Below, piece after piece: positions 7,889 through 18,992 of a stretch of 64,000 nt of DNA. Within the stretch, counting starts at the first letter, position 1, and each line of letters begins with the position of its first letter. Source of the DNA: Rubrivivax sp. SCN 71-131 (lineage in GTDB: Bacteria; Pseudomonadota; Gammaproteobacteria; Burkholderiales; Burkholderiaceae_C); the NCBI GenBank assembly GCA_001724995.1, contig MEFD01000031.1:17802-81801 (forward strand), in the 5' to 3' direction. Made by a program: the position numbers and the translations under genes. The notes under the pieces were generated by a model. It was not told where the DNA came from and searched no databases. It worked only from the letters and a program-made list of their open reading frames with translations.

Positions 7889-9823
7889 TCATGCCGCGGC
7901 CTCCACGAACAGTGAACTGTCGCTGCGCAGGCGATGCACGTCGCCGACGCGCCGCAGCAGTCCGATGCGGTCGAAGTACTCGAGCACCTGGATCGCACGC
8001 TTGCGGCCGAGCTGCGTGGCGTCGCGAAAGGCCGCCGCCTTCACCTCGCCGTCGCTCATCCGCGCCACCCTGCGCGCGATGGCCGCGAGTCTGGCGACGC
8101 TCGCTTGCGGGTAGTAGAGGTCTTTCACCACTTGATGCAGTTCGCCGCGTTGCGCCAGGCGCGCCAGCGTGGTGCGCACGAGCGCCTCGCTCTCGCCGGC
8201 GTCGCGCGCGAGGTCGCGCGCCCACGCGCCCTCGAAGCCGGCTTCGGCCAGCCGCGGCGCCACCTTCTGCGCCAGGCGCTGCTCGGTCGCCGAGAGGCGC
8301 ACGCCGTGCTCCGGCAGGTGCAGAAAGGCGCCGCTTTGCGCCAGCACCGCCTGGCGCAGCAGACGCTCGAGCAGCGCGCGCCACAGCGGCTCGGGCAGCC
8401 GCGGCAGGGCCAGGCGGCGCAGGCGCGCGGCATCGGGTCCGGCATCGTCGGGATGGCGCTCGTGAAAAGCGCCGAGCACGTCGCGCACCTGCGCCTGCGA
8501 GGCTTCGACCTGCGCCGGGCCCAGCGCGGCATGCTGCCCGGGCACACGCGCCTGCAGCGCGCCTTCTGGCAACCCGGGGGCGAAGCGCTGCGGGTCGAGG
8601 CCCGCGGCCTGCGCCAGCCGCCCCAGGTCGACGCCCTGCGGCGCGATGGCCAGCAGCGCACGCGCGCGCTGCGCCGGGTCCGGCTGGCGCAGCGCCTGCA
8701 CCTCGGCCAGCCGCTGCGGCGTGCGCCGGTAACGGGCGGGCGCGTACGGGTCGAGCACGACCCCGCCGGCCAGCGTGCGCGAAGCCGAGGCGTCGCGCAG
8801 CACCACGCGGTCGCCCCACCAGGCACCCACCGGGCGCTGCAGCACGAGCTGCACCAGGCCGCGGCTGCCCGGAGCGAGCGCATCGCCGGCGTCGAGCACG
8901 GCCACGCTGCCGAGCACGTCGGCCGCGCCCAGGTGCACGTGCACCGGCGTGCCGCTGCGCAGCGCGCGCGCCTCGTCGTGCCAGAGCGTGAGTTCGGCGT
9001 CGAGGCGCGTCGTCTGCAGGGCCGCAGCCGGCGCCGCCAGCCACTGTCCGCGCTGCACCTGCTCGCGCGCCAGCGCCGGCAGGTTCAGCGCCGTGCGCTG
9101 GCCGGCCAGCGCCTCGTGCACCGGCTGGTTCTGGGCATGCACGCCGCGCACCCGCGCCGCACCGACTCCGGCGACGCCGGGGACGAGTTGCAGTTCGTCG
9201 CCCACCGAGACCCTGCCGGCGTGCACGGTGCCGGTGAGCACCGTGCCGATGCCCGCGAGGGTGAAGGCGCGGTCCACGGCGATGCGCGCCAGGGCGTCCT
9301 CGCGCCCGCGCCTCACCGGATTCCGGGCCGCCTCCAGCAGCAGCCCGCGCAGATCGGCAAGGCCCTGCCCGTCGAGTGCCGACACGGGCACCAGGGGCGC
9401 GTGCTGCAGCGTCGAGCCGGCCAGCAACGCCACGATCTCGGCACGCACCGCCGTCAGCCGCGCGGCGTCGACGCGGTCGACCTTGGTGATCGCCACCGCC
9501 CCTTGCGCCACGCCCAGCAGCGAGAGGATGGCGAGGTGCTCGCGCGTCTGCGGCATCGGTCCGTCGTCGGCGGCGACGAGCAGCAGCGCGAAGTCGATGC
9601 CGCTGGCGCCGGCGAGCATGGTGTGCACCAGGCGCTCATGGCCTGGGACGTCGATGAAGCCGATGCGCTCCGCGCTGCCGGGCACCGGCAGGAAGGCGTA
9701 GCCGAGCTCGATGCTGATGCCGCGCTGCTTTTCCTGCGGCAGGCGGTCGGTGTCGACGCCGGTGAGCGCGCGCACCAGCGTCGTCTTGCCGTGATCGATG
9801 TGGCCCGCGGTGCCGACGATCAT
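7889..9823 (-). CDS. selB: Selenocysteine-specific elongation factor SelB
   Basis: A 644-residue translation GTPase that brings Sec-tRNA-Sec to UGA codons marked by a SECIS hairpin. G1 '[13 protein letters not shown]' (residues 4-16), G3 'DVPGHE' and G4 'TKVD' are clear, followed by the beta-barrel domains. The C-terminal third has the winged-helix repeats that bind SECIS RNA (for example '[20 protein letters not shown]' and '[22 protein letters not shown]'). Length fits the family. Its start overlaps the selA stop by four bases (ATGA type), so selA and selB are translationally coupled. Confidence 0.97.
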   Translation of the reverse strand: MIVGTAGHIDHGKTTLVRALTGVDTDRLPQEKQRGISIELGYAFLPVPGSAERIGFIDVPGHERLVHTMLAGASGIDFALLLVAADDGPMPQTREHLAILSLLGVAQGAVAITKVDRVDAARLTAVRAEIVALLAGSTLQHAPLVPVSALDGQGLADLRGLLLEAARNPVRRGREDALARIAVDRAFTLAGIGTVLTGTVHAGRVSVGDELQLVPGVAGVGAARVRGVHAQNQPVHEALAGQRTALNLPALAREQVQRGQWLAAPAAALQTTRLDAELTLWHDEARALRSGTPVHVHLGAADVLGSVAVLDAGDALAPGSRGLVQLVLQRPVGAWWGDRVVLRDASASRTLAGGVVLDPYAPARYRRTPQRLAEVQALRQPDPAQRARALLAIAPQGVDLGRLAQAAGLDPQRFAPGLPEGALQARVPGQHAALGPAQVEASQAQVRDVLGAFHERHPDDAGPDAARLRRLALPRLPEPLWRALLERLLRQAVLAQSGAFLHLPEHGVRLSATEQRLAQKVAPRLAEAGFEGAWARDLARDAGESEALVRTTLARLAQRGELHQVVKDLYYPQASVARLAAIARRVARMSDGEVKAAAFRDATQLGRKRAIQVLEYFDRIGLLRRVGDVHRLRSDSSLFVEAAA

Positions 9824-11274
9824 GCCAGCGCCTGCCGCAGCCGCGGCAACTGCTCGACGAAGGCCTGCACGTCGAGGCCGTCCTCCAGGCAGCGCAGGTC
9901 CAGCAGCAGCCGGTCCTCGGCGATGCGGCCGATCACCGGCAGCGGCAGCAGGCGCAGCGCCATCGCCAGCTCATCCAGCGCGCGGCCGCAACCCTTCTTC
10001 TGCCGCGGCACGAGCGCCAGTCCCGCCGAGGGCAGCCGGTCCACCGGCAGCGAGCCCGAGCCGATCTGCCCGAGCAGTTCCACCGGCTCGACCGTGAAAC
10101 GCGGCGCCAGCGCCTCGTGCAGCGTCGGCGCGAGCTGTGCGGCGAGCGCGCGGATGGCGGCTGCCGGCCGCGTCAGCAGGCGCAGCGTCGGCAGATCCTG
10201 CGCCAGACGCTCCGGCCGCAGGTACAGGCGCAGCGTGGCTTCGAGCGCGGCCAGCGTCAGCTTGCCCAGGCGCAGCGCGCGCTTCATCGGCGTGCGGCGG
10301 ATGCGCTCAATCGCCGCCCGGCGGCCGACGATGAGTCCGGCCTGCGGGCCACCGAGCAGCTTGTCGCCGCTGAAGGTGACGACGTCGCAGCCGGCGGCGA
10401 TCTTCTCCCGCGGCGTCGGCTCGTGCGGCAGGCCATAGTCCTGCAGGTCGACGAGCGCACCGCTGCCGAGGTCCGTGGCCATGGGCAGGCCATGCTCGTG
10501 CGCGATGGCGGCGATGTCGGCCTCGTCGACGCTGCTCGTGAAGCCTTGCAGCGCGTAGTTGCTCGTGTGCACCTTCATCAAGAGCGCCGTGCGCGCGTTG
10601 ACGGCCTGCGCATAGTCGCGTGCATGCGTGCGGTTGGTCGTGCCGACCTCGACCAGCGTCGCCCCCGCAGCGGCCATCACCTCCGGCATGCGGAAGGCGC
10701 CGCCGATCTCCACCAGCTCGCCGCGCGAGACGATCACCTCGCGCCCCTGCGCCAGCGCGGCGACGGTGAGCAGCACCGCGGCGGCGTTGTTGTTGACGAC
10801 GGTCGCCGCCTCGGCGCCGGTGAGCGTCGTCAGCAGCTCCTCGACCAGGCTGTCGCGGTCGCCGCGGCCGCCGCGCGCGAGGTCGAACTCCAGGTTGTTG
10901 GGGCCGGCCATCGTCTGCAGCAGCTGCTGCAGCGCGGAGTCGGCGAGCAGCGCGCGGCCGAGGTTGGTGTGGATCACCGTGCCGCTGAGATTGAGCACGC
11001 GCTGCATGCGCGGGCGCAGGCGCTCGTCGACACCGCCCTGCAGAGCCGCCTGCAGCGCCTGGGCCTGCAGTTCGGCGCGGTCGAGGCCCCCGAGCAGCGC
11101 GCGTGCGCGCAACGCATCGAGCAGCGCGCGCGCCTGCGCCGCGACGAGCGTGTGCCCATGCTCCGCCACCAGCGCCTGCGCACGCGCGCCGCGCAGGAGC
11201 AGGTCGATCGAGGGCAGGTCCTTCGGGCTGGCCTTGGAACCGTCGACGACGGATTCGGCGGGCCGGGCCCTCAC
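9820..11274 (-). CDS. selA: L-seryl-tRNA(Sec) selenium transferase SelA
   Basis: A 484-residue PLP enzyme that converts seryl-tRNA-Sec to selenocysteinyl-tRNA using selenophosphate. The PLP lysine lies in '[19 protein letters not shown]' and the substrate-binding '[13 protein letters not shown]', 'NNNAAAVLL' and '[13 protein letters not shown]' segments are intact. It is slightly longer than the E. coli enzyme. Selenophosphate synthetase (selD) is not in the window and must be elsewhere for the system to work. It lies downstream of fdhE with about 70 bases between. Confidence 0.97.
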   Translation of the reverse strand: MRARPAESVVDGSKASPKDLPSIDLLLRGARAQALVAEHGHTLVAAQARALLDALRARALLGGLDRAELQAQALQAALQGGVDERLRPRMQRVLNLSGTVIHTNLGRALLADSALQQLLQTMAGPNNLEFDLARGGRGDRDSLVEELLTTLTGAEAATVVNNNAAAVLLTVAALAQGREVIVSRGELVEIGGAFRMPEVMAAAGATLVEVGTTNRTHARDYAQAVNARTALLMKVHTSNYALQGFTSSVDEADIAAIAHEHGLPMATDLGSGALVDLQDYGLPHEPTPREKIAAGCDVVTFSGDKLLGGPQAGLIVGRRAAIERIRRTPMKRALRLGKLTLAALEATLRLYLRPERLAQDLPTLRLLTRPAAAIRALAAQLAPTLHEALAPRFTVEPVELLGQIGSGSLPVDRLPSAGLALVPRQKKGCGRALDELAMALRLLPLPVIGRIAEDRLLLDLRCLEDGLDVQAFVEQLPRLRQALA

Positions 11275-11344
11275 GGCTGAGTCCTTGGTCGTGCAGTCGA
11301 TGCCGCCGGGCGCAAGCGCATGCCCTCGGCTGCGCGGCCCGGCC

Positions 11345-12412
11345 TCATCGTCCCTCCCGCGAGGCTTGCGACGCCGGCTCCGGTTCGCCGAAGAGCAGCA
11401 TCAGGTTCACGCCGTGGCGCTGCATGCCGGCCTCGGAGACCAGCAGGTCCAGCGTCAACGTCGCCAGGTCGTCGGCCACGGCATCGACGAAGGCATCGCG
11501 GTCGCGGTGCATGATCTTCAGGTAGTGTCCGCAGTCGCTGCAGCACTCGGCCTGCACCACCGCCTGCGCCGCGCGGCCGGCGCTCTCGTCGGCGCCGGCC
11601 TGCGCGAGTTCCAGCGACTGGTAGTACACCGGCTCGGTGGCCATGCAGTGCGCGCACTGGATGCGCGGCAGCGGCCACTGCACGCTGCACAGGCTGCACT
11701 GCAGCACGCGCTGGCCACTGGCGCGTCCGGTGCTGCGTGTCAGGCTGGCCGTCGGGCGACTGCCGCAGCAGGGGCAACTTCCCGCGTCGGCGGGGGCCAG
11801 GGGGCGCCCGGCCGGCGCCGCGCTGGCGGCTCCCGGCCGCGGCCTCCAGCCGCGTGCATGCAGCCCGAGCGCAAGCTGCGTCCAGTGCACCTGCAGGGCG
11901 GCGGCGACGAGCGGTGCCGTCGCCAGGTCCACGCCGTGCATGACGCCGGTGAGCAGGCAGTCGGCCTGGCGCTCGAGCGCGTCGTCGCTCAGGCGCCCGG
12001 CAGCGTCGAGCGCCGCGCGCATGCCCTCGGGCATGTCGACGCGGCGCAGCGCCTGCACCATGCTGCGCAGCGAAACGCGCCAGGCGGCGTCACGCGGCCA
12101 ATCGGCCGCCGGCAACGGCGGCAGCCCGGCCTGCTGGGCGCGCTCGAGCGCCGCAGCGTCGGGCAGCGGCACCTCGGCGTAGGCCTGCAGGGCCGCGTGC
12201 TGCACCTGCGCCAGCTCCGCCATGAAAAGCAGGAAATCGTCCATTGCGTGGCCCGGCGCGAGTTGACGCAGCCGCATCTGGCGCTCGGCGAAGACGCTGC
12301 CGCGCTCGGGCCAGATCAGGGCCGGGGGGGCGCCGAGGCCGCCGTCGCCCTCGCCGGCTGCCGCGGCGATGGCTTCGGCGGACATCGTCTGCGCTCGGGG
12401 ACCGTCGCTCAT
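11345..12412 (-). CDS. fdhE: Formate dehydrogenase accessory protein FdhE
   Basis: A 355-residue FdhE-family protein needed for assembly of the respiratory formate dehydrogenase. Metal-binding CxxC pairs typical of the family are seen ('[12 protein letters not shown]', 'CSLCSVQW', 'CAHC', 'CSDCGHYLK'). The N-terminal part is variable and helical. It directly follows fdnI in the same direction with a 15-base gap, so it is part of the fdn operon. FdhE acts in the cytoplasm on the alpha subunit before export; here its target must be the Sec enzyme encoded just upstream. Confidence 0.9.
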   Translation of the reverse strand: MSDGPRAQTMSAEAIAAAAGEGDGGLGAPPALIWPERGSVFAERQMRLRQLAPGHAMDDFLLFMAELAQVQHAALQAYAEVPLPDAAALERAQQAGLPPLPAADWPRDAAWRVSLRSMVQALRRVDMPEGMRAALDAAGRLSDDALERQADCLLTGVMHGVDLATAPLVAAALQVHWTQLALGLHARGWRPRPGAASAAPAGRPLAPADAGSCPCCGSRPTASLTRSTGRASGQRVLQCSLCSVQWPLPRIQCAHCMATEPVYYQSLELAQAGADESAGRAAQAVVQAECCSDCGHYLKIMHRDRDAFVDAVADDLATLTLDLLVSEAGMQRHGVNLMLLFGEPEPASQASREGR

Positions 12413-12427
12413 GGACTCGGGGATGGC

Positions 12428-13051
12428 CTACTTGCCTTGCTTCATTTCCTGATACCAGAGCGCATGGTTCCTGCGCGCCCAGGACTCGGAAACCGTACCA
12501 CGCGTCATCGCCCGCATCGTCCCCTTGACCCAGATCGCGGCATAGATGTGCACCGTGGTGGTGATCACCAGCACCACCGCCGCGATCGCATGCAGCACGA
12601 CGGCGATGCGCATGATCTCGATCGAGAAGTAGGGCGCGAACCAGGGCCGCCAGAACGTGATGCCGGTGACCACGAGCACGAACAGGCTCGTCGCCATGAG
12701 CCAGAACACGCGCTTCTGCCCGGGGTTGTAGCGACCGACCGGCGGCATGCCGCTTTTGTCGCCGCGCAGCAGCTTGCCCATGTTGTCGGACCAGGCCTTG
12801 TCCGATTCCGCGCCGAGGTTGTGCTTCCAGAAGCGCACGAGCAGCCCGAGGAAGCTCAGGGCCATGAGCACGCCCAGGAAGGGGTGCAGGATGCGTGACC
12901 ACGGGCCACCCCCGAAGAGCGCGCTCAGGAAGAACAGGCTCGGGTGGAACAGCGCCAGCCCCGACAGCCCGGCGCAGAAGAACAGGATCGCCACGACCCA
13001 GTGATTGAGGCGTTCGCTGTCGTTGTAGCGGTGGAGCAGGCGGGCCATCAC
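12428..13051 (-). CDS. fdnI: Formate dehydrogenase-N gamma subunit, cytochrome b556
   Basis: A 207-residue membrane cytochrome b that passes electrons from the beta subunit to quinone. Four hydrophobic segments are visible, starting with '[20 protein letters not shown]'. His residues suited to ligate two b hemes occur in the first segment ('RLNHW'), in '[13 protein letters not shown]' and in '[24 protein letters not shown]'. It overlaps the stop of the beta-subunit gene by four bases, showing a co-translated fdnGHI unit. Confidence 0.93.
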   Translation of the reverse strand: MMARLLHRYNDSERLNHWVVAILFFCAGLSGLALFHPSLFFLSALFGGGPWSRILHPFLGVLMALSFLGLLVRFWKHNLGAESDKAWSDNMGKLLRGDKSGMPPVGRYNPGQKRVFWLMATSLFVLVVTGITFWRPWFAPYFSIEIMRIAVVLHAIAAVVLVITTTVHIYAAIWVKGTMRAMTRGTVSESWARRNHALWYQEMKQGK

Positions 13052-13923
13052 GCGTCCTCCTTCTCGTCGGCTTCTTCCTCGATCGGGCCGACCTTGACGT
13101 AGTGCAGGAAACCCACCAGCGCCGCGCCGATCATGCCGGCCAACGCCAGCGGCTTGGCGACGCCCTTCCAGAGCGAGACCATCGGACTGATGCTCGGATT
13201 GGCGGGCAGTTCCTCGAGCTCGGGCCGGTCGGCGTGCTTGAGCACGTACATGACGTGCGTGCCGCTCACGCCCGCCGGGTTGTAGAGCCCGGCGTTGACG
13301 AAGCCTCGCTCCTTGAGCTCGCCGGCGCGCTGGTTGCCGTAGGCGACCATGTCATCCTTGGCGCCGAAGATGATCGCGCCCGTGGGGCAGGTCTTCACGC
13401 ACGCGGGCTCCAGGCCGATGCCGACGCGGTCCGAACACAAGGTGCACTTGTAGGCCTTGTTGTCGGTGGCGCTGATGCGCGGCACGTCGAAGGGGCAGCC
13501 CTTGATGCAGTAGCCGCAACCGATGCAGTGCTCGCTGATGAAGTCGACGATGCCGTTGGCGTACTTGACGATCGCCCCCGGCGACGGGCAGGCCTTGAGG
13601 CAGCCCGGATCCTCGCAGTGCATGCAGCCGTCCTTGCGGATCAGCCACTCGAGGCTGCCGTCCTTGGGCTCGACCTCGTAGAACTTCATCACCGTCCAGC
13701 TCTGGGCGGTGAGGTCGCTCGGGTTGTCGTAGACGCCGAGGTTGCTGCCGACCTCGTCGCGCAGGTCGTTCCACTCCATGCACGCGACTTGGCAGGCCTT
13801 GCAGCCGATGCACTTGGACTCGTCGATGAGCTTGGCGACCTGCGGCACGTGCACGCGCGCCTGCGGCGGCGGTGTCGTCGTGGCCGAGCGTGCGACCACG
13901 TCCTGTGATTGCAGACTGGACAT
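13048..13923 (-). CDS. fdnH: Formate dehydrogenase-N beta subunit, iron-sulfur
   Basis: A 291-residue ferredoxin-type subunit. Four Cys clusters for [4Fe-4S] centres are visible: '[16 protein letters not shown]', '[14 protein letters not shown]', '[16 protein letters not shown]' and '[21 protein letters not shown]'. A single C-terminal membrane helix ('[18 protein letters not shown]') anchors it next to the gamma subunit. It follows the alpha-subunit stop by three bases and relays electrons from the molybdenum site to heme b. Confidence 0.96.
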   Translation of the reverse strand: MSSLQSQDVVARSATTTPPPQARVHVPQVAKLIDESKCIGCKACQVACMEWNDLRDEVGSNLGVYDNPSDLTAQSWTVMKFYEVEPKDGSLEWLIRKDGCMHCEDPGCLKACPSPGAIVKYANGIVDFISEHCIGCGYCIKGCPFDVPRISATDNKAYKCTLCSDRVGIGLEPACVKTCPTGAIIFGAKDDMVAYGNQRAGELKERGFVNAGLYNPAGVSGTHVMYVLKHADRPELEELPANPSISPMVSLWKGVAKPLALAGMIGAALVGFLHYVKVGPIEEEADEKEDA

Positions 13924-13926
13924 GGC

Positions 13927-16900
13927 CTACACCCTCTCGAGGTTGACGAGGAACGCCTTGAACTCCGGCGTCTGCGAGTTGGCGTCGCCGACGAACGGCG
14001 CCAGGGTGTTCGAGAGGTAGCCGATCTTCGTCTGCCCCTTGAAGCCCCAGTGGAAGGGGATGCCCACCATGTGCACCTTCTGACCGTTGACGTCCCACGG
14101 CTTGATGCGCTTGGTCACCACCACCTTGGTCACGACGTGGCCGCGGTTGCTGCTGACCTTGACGCTGTCGCCGTGCTTGAGGCCCTTCTCCTTGGCCAGC
14201 TCCTCGCTGATCTCGACGAAGGCCTCGGGCTGCACGATCGCGTTCAGCTTGGCGTGCTTGGTCCAGTAGTGGAAATGCTCGGTCAGGCGGTAGGTGGTGG
14301 CCGAGTACGGGAACTCCTCCTTCTTGCCAAAGGCGTCCATGTCACTGTTGAACACCCGCGCCGCCGGATTGCTGAGCGCCTTCGGGTTGTCGGGGTGCAG
14401 CGGGTTGACGCCGATCGGCGTCTCGAAGGGCTCGTAGTGCTCGGGGAAGGGCCCCTCGGCCATGCCGATGGCGTGCAGCCGCGCCACGCCTTCGGGGGTC
14501 ATGATGAAGGAGCCGACGTTCTCCTCGGGCGCGGCGTTGGCGCGCATGTCGGGCACGTCGGCGCCGGTCCAGACCTTGCCGTTCCAGTACTCGTACTTCT
14601 TGTTCGGCGCCCAGGGCTTGCCGTCCTTGTCGGCGCTGGCGCGGTTGTAGAGGATGCGGCGGTTGGCCGGCCACGAAAAGCCGAAGCCCGGGTACACGCC
14701 CCAGCCCGTCGGGTCGGAGAGGTCGCGCCGCGCGGTCATGTTGCCGGCCTCGGTCCAGCAGCCCGAGTACAACCAGTTGCCGCAGGAGGTCGAGCCGTCG
14801 TCGCGCAGCATCGCGAAGCCCGGCACCAACTGCCCGGCCTTGACGAGCACCGCGCGCGGCGCGTTCGGATCCTTCGGATCGGGCGGCGCGAGCACGTCAC
14901 CGATGGCGCGGCCGTTGACCTCGCGCAGCAACTCCCCGGCAGTCGGGGCGTCGGGAAGCACGTAGTTCCAGGCCATGCCGGCGATCGCGTCGGGGAACTT
15001 GCCGCCCTCCTTGGCGTACATCCCGCGCAACCGCACGAAGAGGCGCGCCACGATCTCGGAATCGACCATGGCCTCGCCGGGCGGGTCGATCGCCTTGTCC
15101 TTCCAGATGGCGACACGGCTGGAGTTGGTGAAGCTGCCCTCCTCCTCGGCGAAGCAGGCCGAGGGCAGGCGGAAGACCTCGGTCTGGATGCTCTCGGGCT
15201 TGACGTCGTTGAAAGGCCCGAAGTTCTGCCAGAACTCGCTCGTCTCGGTCTCCAGCGGGTCGATGCTCACCAGGTACTTGAGCTTGGAGAGCGCTGCCGA
15301 GAGCTTGTTCTTGTTCGGCACCGAACCGAGCGGGTTGAAGCCCTGGCAGATGAAGCCGTTCATCTTGCCCTGGTGCATCAGCTCGAAGATGTGCATGACG
15401 TCGAAGCCGCCTTCGAGCTTGGGCACCCAGTCGTAGCAGAAGTTGTTCTCCGCCTTCGCCGCGTCGCCGAAGTAGGACTTCATCAGGCTCACCCAGAAGC
15501 GCGGGAAGTTGCTCCAGTAGTTGAACTGGTTCGGGCGCAGCGGCTTGGGCGTGCGCTTGGTCAGGAACGCGGCGTACTCGTCATCGCCGTCCATCGGCGC
15601 GGCCATGTAGCCCGAGAACACCTCGGCATAGGCGTTCATGTCGGTCACGCCCTGCACGTTGGAGTGCCCGCGCAGCGCGTTCACGCCGCCGCCGGGGCGC
15701 CCCATGTTGCCCAGCAGCAGCTGGATCATCGCCATCGTGCGGATGTTCTGGCTGCCCACGGTGTGCTGCGTCCAGCCCAGCGCGTAGAGGATGGTGCTCG
15801 TCTTGTCCGGCGCGGACATCTCGCCCAGCATCTCGCAGATCTTCAGGAACTTGTCCTGTGGCGTGCCACAGATGCGGTTCACCATCTCCGGCGTGTAGCG
15901 GCTGTAGTGCTTCTTCAGCTGCTGGTACACGCACAGCGGGTCCTGCATGCTGTCGTCGACCCTGACGAAGCCGTCGTCGCCGAGCTGGTAGCCCCAGGTC
16001 GACTTGTCGTACCTGCGCCTGGTCTCGTCATAGCCGCTGAACAAGCCGTTCTCGAGCTTGAAGCCCGGCTTGGTGAGGAAGGTGGCGTCGGTGTTGAACT
16101 TGACGTAGTCGTGATGGATCTTGTCGTTGGAGAGCAGCCAGTTGATGACGCCGCCGAGGAAGGCGATGTCGGTGCCGTTGCGGATCGGCGCATAGAGGTC
16201 GGCCACCGCCGAGGTACGGTTGAAGCGCGGGTCGACCGAGATCAGCCGCGCCTTGCGCTGCTGCATCGCCTCCACCACCCACTTGAAGCCCACCGGGTGG
16301 GCTTCGGCGGCGTTGCCGCCCATGACGAGGATCAGATCGGCATTCTTGATGTCGTTCCACGAGTTGGTCATCGCTCCGCGACCGAAAGTCGGGCCCAGAC
16401 TGGACACCGTCGGCGCGTGTCAGACGCGTGCTTGTGTATCGATCCCCACCATGCCAAGGCCGCGCGCGACCTTGACCGTCAGGTAGCTGGACTCGTTGGA
16501 CGACGAACTGCACATCAGGAAGCTCGTGGTCGGCCAGCGGTTGACCGTGGTGCCGGCCGCGTTCTTCTCGACGAAGTTGGCGTCGCGGTCGGCCTTCATG
16601 TGCTTGGAGATGCGCGTCAGCGCCTCATCCCAGGAGATGCGCTTCCACTCCTTGGCGCCGGCCTCGCGCACTTCGGGATACTTGACGCGTGTCGGCGCGT
16701 TGATCATGTCGATCACCCCGGCGCCCTTGGGGCACAGCGTGCCGCGGCTCACCGGATGGTCGGGGTCGCCCTCGACGTGGATCACCCTGGGCGTGACGTT
16801 CCTGGCCTTGTCGCCAAGCGAGTAGATCAGCATCCCACAGCTCACCGAGCAGTACGGGCAGGTACTGCGCGCCACGGTCGAGCGGGCCAGCTTGTAGTTG

Positions 16901-17007
16901 CGCGTCTCGGCCAGGGCGGCGGTGGGCGAGAAGCCCATCGCGACCAGACTGGAGCCGACGAGCCCCGCGCTGCTGACCCGGAAGAACTGCCTCCGGTTCA
17001 TGTCCAT
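13927..17007 (-). CDS. fdnG: Formate dehydrogenase-N alpha subunit, selenoprotein
   Basis: A 1026-residue molybdopterin-guanine-dinucleotide enzyme that oxidises formate in the periplasm. The coding frame continues through an in-frame TGA at 16422-16420, codon 196, in the context '...IDTQARV-Sec-HAPTVSSL', which matches the Sec position of E. coli FdnG. The N-terminus has a twin-arginine signal ('MNRRQFFRVSSAG'), followed by the [4Fe-4S] motif 'CPYCSVSCGML...CPKGAG'. The start at 17007 has GGAGG eight bases upstream. Read naively as two genes, the locus would look broken; the SECIS-like hairpin, selA, selB and selC nearby show it is one selenoprotein gene. Needs MobA, FdhD and FdhE, all encoded alongside. 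Confidence 0.96.
16381..16422 (-). promoter_or_regulatory. SECIS-like element after the Sec UGA codon of fdnG
   Basis: The 40 nt after and including the UGA codon can fold into a stem whose upper part is GTCCAGTCTGGGC-like, with the apical 'AGUCU' resembling the GGUCU/AGUCU loop that SelB recognises in E. coli fdhF and fdnG. Position directly downstream of UGA is the bacterial norm. The fold was judged by eye only. Confidence 0.7.
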
Positions 17008-17118
17008 CTGTATTGCCTCCGGCCCGGCGTCCCGGGCAAAGGGTTGCCGCTGATGGCGGTCACGCCGCACGCGAGGAGGAGTCTTTCCCACACGCCACCC
17101 CCGGGCAACAGGGTATGC

Positions 17119-17158
17119 CCGCACCCGCACCCGCGCCACACGCGGTGCACGGGTGCGG
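17119..17158 (-). terminator. GC hairpin between mobA and fdnG
   Basis: Inverted repeat CCGCACCCG / CGGGTGCGG with a variable loop, just after the mobA stop on the minus strand. It could weaken transcription from fdhD-mobA into fdnG. No U-run follows, so the call is tentative. Confidence 0.3.
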
Positions 17159-17161
17159 TCG

Positions 17162-17806
17162 CTACGCGTTCAGGTCGTCGAGCGTGTTGGCGTTGAAGAA
17201 CGCGGCGGCGTCGTCGAAGCGGACCGTGACGCCGCGCTGCTGCCCGGTCCAGCGATCGATCTTGCGACCGCCCTCCTGCAGGAAGGCGCGCAGGCGCGGC
17301 GCGAGCGCGCAGCGCAGCAGGCAGAACACCGGCTGCTCGCGCAGCACGCCGTCTTCCTGGATCGCCGCCACGGCAAGCTCGGCGTCGGCCCGCAGCGCTG
17401 CGGCAGCCAGGCGCGGCACGAGATCCAGGGGAAGGCGCGGCGAGTCGCAGGGCACGGTCACGAGCCAGGGTGTCGCGCACTGCTCGAGCCCGGCGAGAAA
17501 GCCCGCCAGCGGACCGGGATAGTCGGCCAGCGCATCGGGCCATACAGGCACACCCATCGCCGCATAGGCCTCGAGGTTGCGGTTGGCGTTGACGGCAAGC
17601 GCGCCGACCTGCGGCGCCAGGCGCTGCAGCGCGTGTTGCACCAGCGCCTGGCCCTGGAACGTCTGCAGCCCCTTGTCGACGCCGCCCATGCGGCTGCCGC
17701 GGCCGCCCGCCAGCACCAGGCCGGTGATCTGCGCGCGCGCCAGCGTTGCGTCCGGCGCACTCGTCCCAGGTGCCGACGCAGGAGCTGGCGGTGCTCGCTC
17801 AGCCAT
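17162..17806 (-). CDS. mobA: Molybdenum cofactor guanylyltransferase MobA
   Basis: A 214-residue enzyme that adds GMP to molybdopterin to make the MGD cofactor used by formate dehydrogenases. '[21 protein letters not shown]' is the GTP-binding signature and '[11 protein letters not shown]' holds the metal-binding Asp. The ATG at 17806 was chosen; it overlaps the fdhD stop by eight bases, giving a fdhD-mobA operon. A longer start at 17836 is possible but would overlap fdhD by 38 bases. About 150 bases with a long GC hairpin separate it from fdnG. Confidence 0.93.
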   Translation of the reverse strand: MAERAPPAPASAPGTSAPDATLARAQITGLVLAGGRGSRMGGVDKGLQTFQGQALVQHALQRLAPQVGALAVNANRNLEAYAAMGVPVWPDALADYPGPLAGFLAGLEQCATPWLVTVPCDSPRLPLDLVPRLAAAALRADAELAVAAIQEDGVLREQPVFCLLRCALAPRLRAFLQEGGRKIDRWTGQQRGVTVRFDDAAAFFNANTLDDLNA

Positions 17807-18734
17807 CGCCGCCGGCGACCACGCGCATCGTCGCACTCGGCGGCAGCGGCTCGGCGTCGAAGCGCTCGAAGCCGCTGCAGCACAGGAAGTGCCGGTTCGC
17901 CGCGCGGCCGAACAGCGCCATGCCCAGCTTCGACGCCAGCGCGTGACCCATCTGCGTCACGCCGTTGCGCGAGACGACGATGGGAATGCCCATGTGCGCG
18001 GCCTTCATCACCATCTCGCTCGTCAGCCGCCCGGTGGTGTAGAAGACCTTGTCGCCGCCGTGGACTTCATGCAGCGCCATCCAGCCGGCGATGGTGTCGA
18101 CGGCGTTGTGCCGGCCCACGTCCTCGACGAAGGCCAGCAGTTCGGCGCCGCGAAAGAGCGCGCAGCCGTGCACCGAACCGGCGCGGCGGTGGATGCTGTC
18201 CTGCGCGCGGATGACCTCCAGCAGCGCACGCAGCGTCGACTGGCGGATGCGTGCCTGCGAGGGCGGCGGCAGCGGCAGCCCCTCGAGCCGCGACAGCAGT
18301 TCGCCGTACACCGTTCCCTGCCCGCAGCCCGTGGTGACGACGCGGTGCGCGGTGCGCGCCTCGAGGTCGGCCACGCCCGCATGTGTGACGACGGCCGCGG
18401 CGCCGACCTCCCAGTCGACCTGGATCGAGGCCACCGCGTGCACGCCGTCGACGAGACCCTGGTTCAGCAGGTAGCCCAGCACCAGCAGCTCGGGCCGGGC
18501 CCCGAGCGTCATCAGCGTCACCAGCTCGCGACGGTCGACGTAGACGGTCAGCGGCCGCTCCAGCGGAATGAAGATGCGCCGGCGCTCGCCATACTCGTCG
18601 ACGACCTCGATCTCGTGCAGCGGCGAGACGCTGGCCGCCGAGAGCTGCGGCCGCAGGGCCTGCACCGTGGGCGACGCCGCGGGCGCGGCATCTTCGGGCT
18701 GCGCCAGCCGCCAGGGATGAAGGGGTGTGGACAT
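17799..18734 (-). CDS. fdhD: Formate dehydrogenase accessory sulfurtransferase FdhD
   Basis: A 311-residue protein that transfers sulfur from a cysteine desulfurase to the MGD cofactor of formate dehydrogenase. Family motifs are '[20 protein letters not shown]', '[12 protein letters not shown]', '[16 protein letters not shown]', '[26 protein letters not shown]'. The usual CxxC loop is replaced by '[11 protein letters not shown]', with one Cys only; this variant seems common in a subfamily, but it removes the second of two cysteines thought important in E. coli. It is the first gene of the minus-strand fdh module, with 258 bases before the divergent aminotransferase gene. Confidence 0.93.
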   Translation of the reverse strand: MSTPLHPWRLAQPEDAAPAASPTVQALRPQLSAASVSPLHEIEVVDEYGERRRIFIPLERPLTVYVDRRELVTLMTLGARPELLVLGYLLNQGLVDGVHAVASIQVDWEVGAAAVVTHAGVADLEARTAHRVVTTGCGQGTVYGELLSRLEGLPLPPPSQARIRQSTLRALLEVIRAQDSIHRRAGSVHGCALFRGAELLAFVEDVGRHNAVDTIAGWMALHEVHGGDKVFYTTGRLTSEMVMKAAHMGIPIVVSRNGVTQMGHALASKLGMALFGRAANRHFLCCSGFERFDAEPLPPSATMRVVAGGDG

Positions 18735-18992
18735 GCAATGGACCCGCCGCAGGCGCGGGAGAACCCGAGTGTAGACAGGCGGCGAATACGCCTGCTGCGG
18801 GATGCCTTTTCCACACTCCCGCCGCAGGGCTGCAACGCCACGCCCGGCGGCAGCGCCTGCCTTGGCGCGCGCCGGCAGGGCAAGCGTCGCGAAAGCGAAT
18901 CGCCGATACTTGCACGCTGCCCCGCCCAGGCGGCCTGCGCCCCAGCCCGTGGCCGCCAGGCAGCGCCTTGCTCCCGACCCCGGAGAACCGCC

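Noticed and set aside
10117..12898. Long plus-strand frames opposite selA and fdhE
   Set aside because: They are antisense shadows with repetitive Arg/Ala/Gln/Val composition; the minus-strand genes have clear catalytic motifs.
13927..17007. fdnG as a pseudogene or two genes because of an internal TGA
   Set aside because: The TGA is exactly at the Sec position, followed by a SECIS-like hairpin, with selA, selB and selC nearby.
13909..17196. A 1,095-codon open frame on the plus strand opposite fdnG
   Set aside because: It is antisense to a conserved selenoprotein gene and its product is Val/Leu/His/Arg-rich with no domain. Other long antisense frames (for example 22196-25687 and 45509-48241) were rejected for the same reason.
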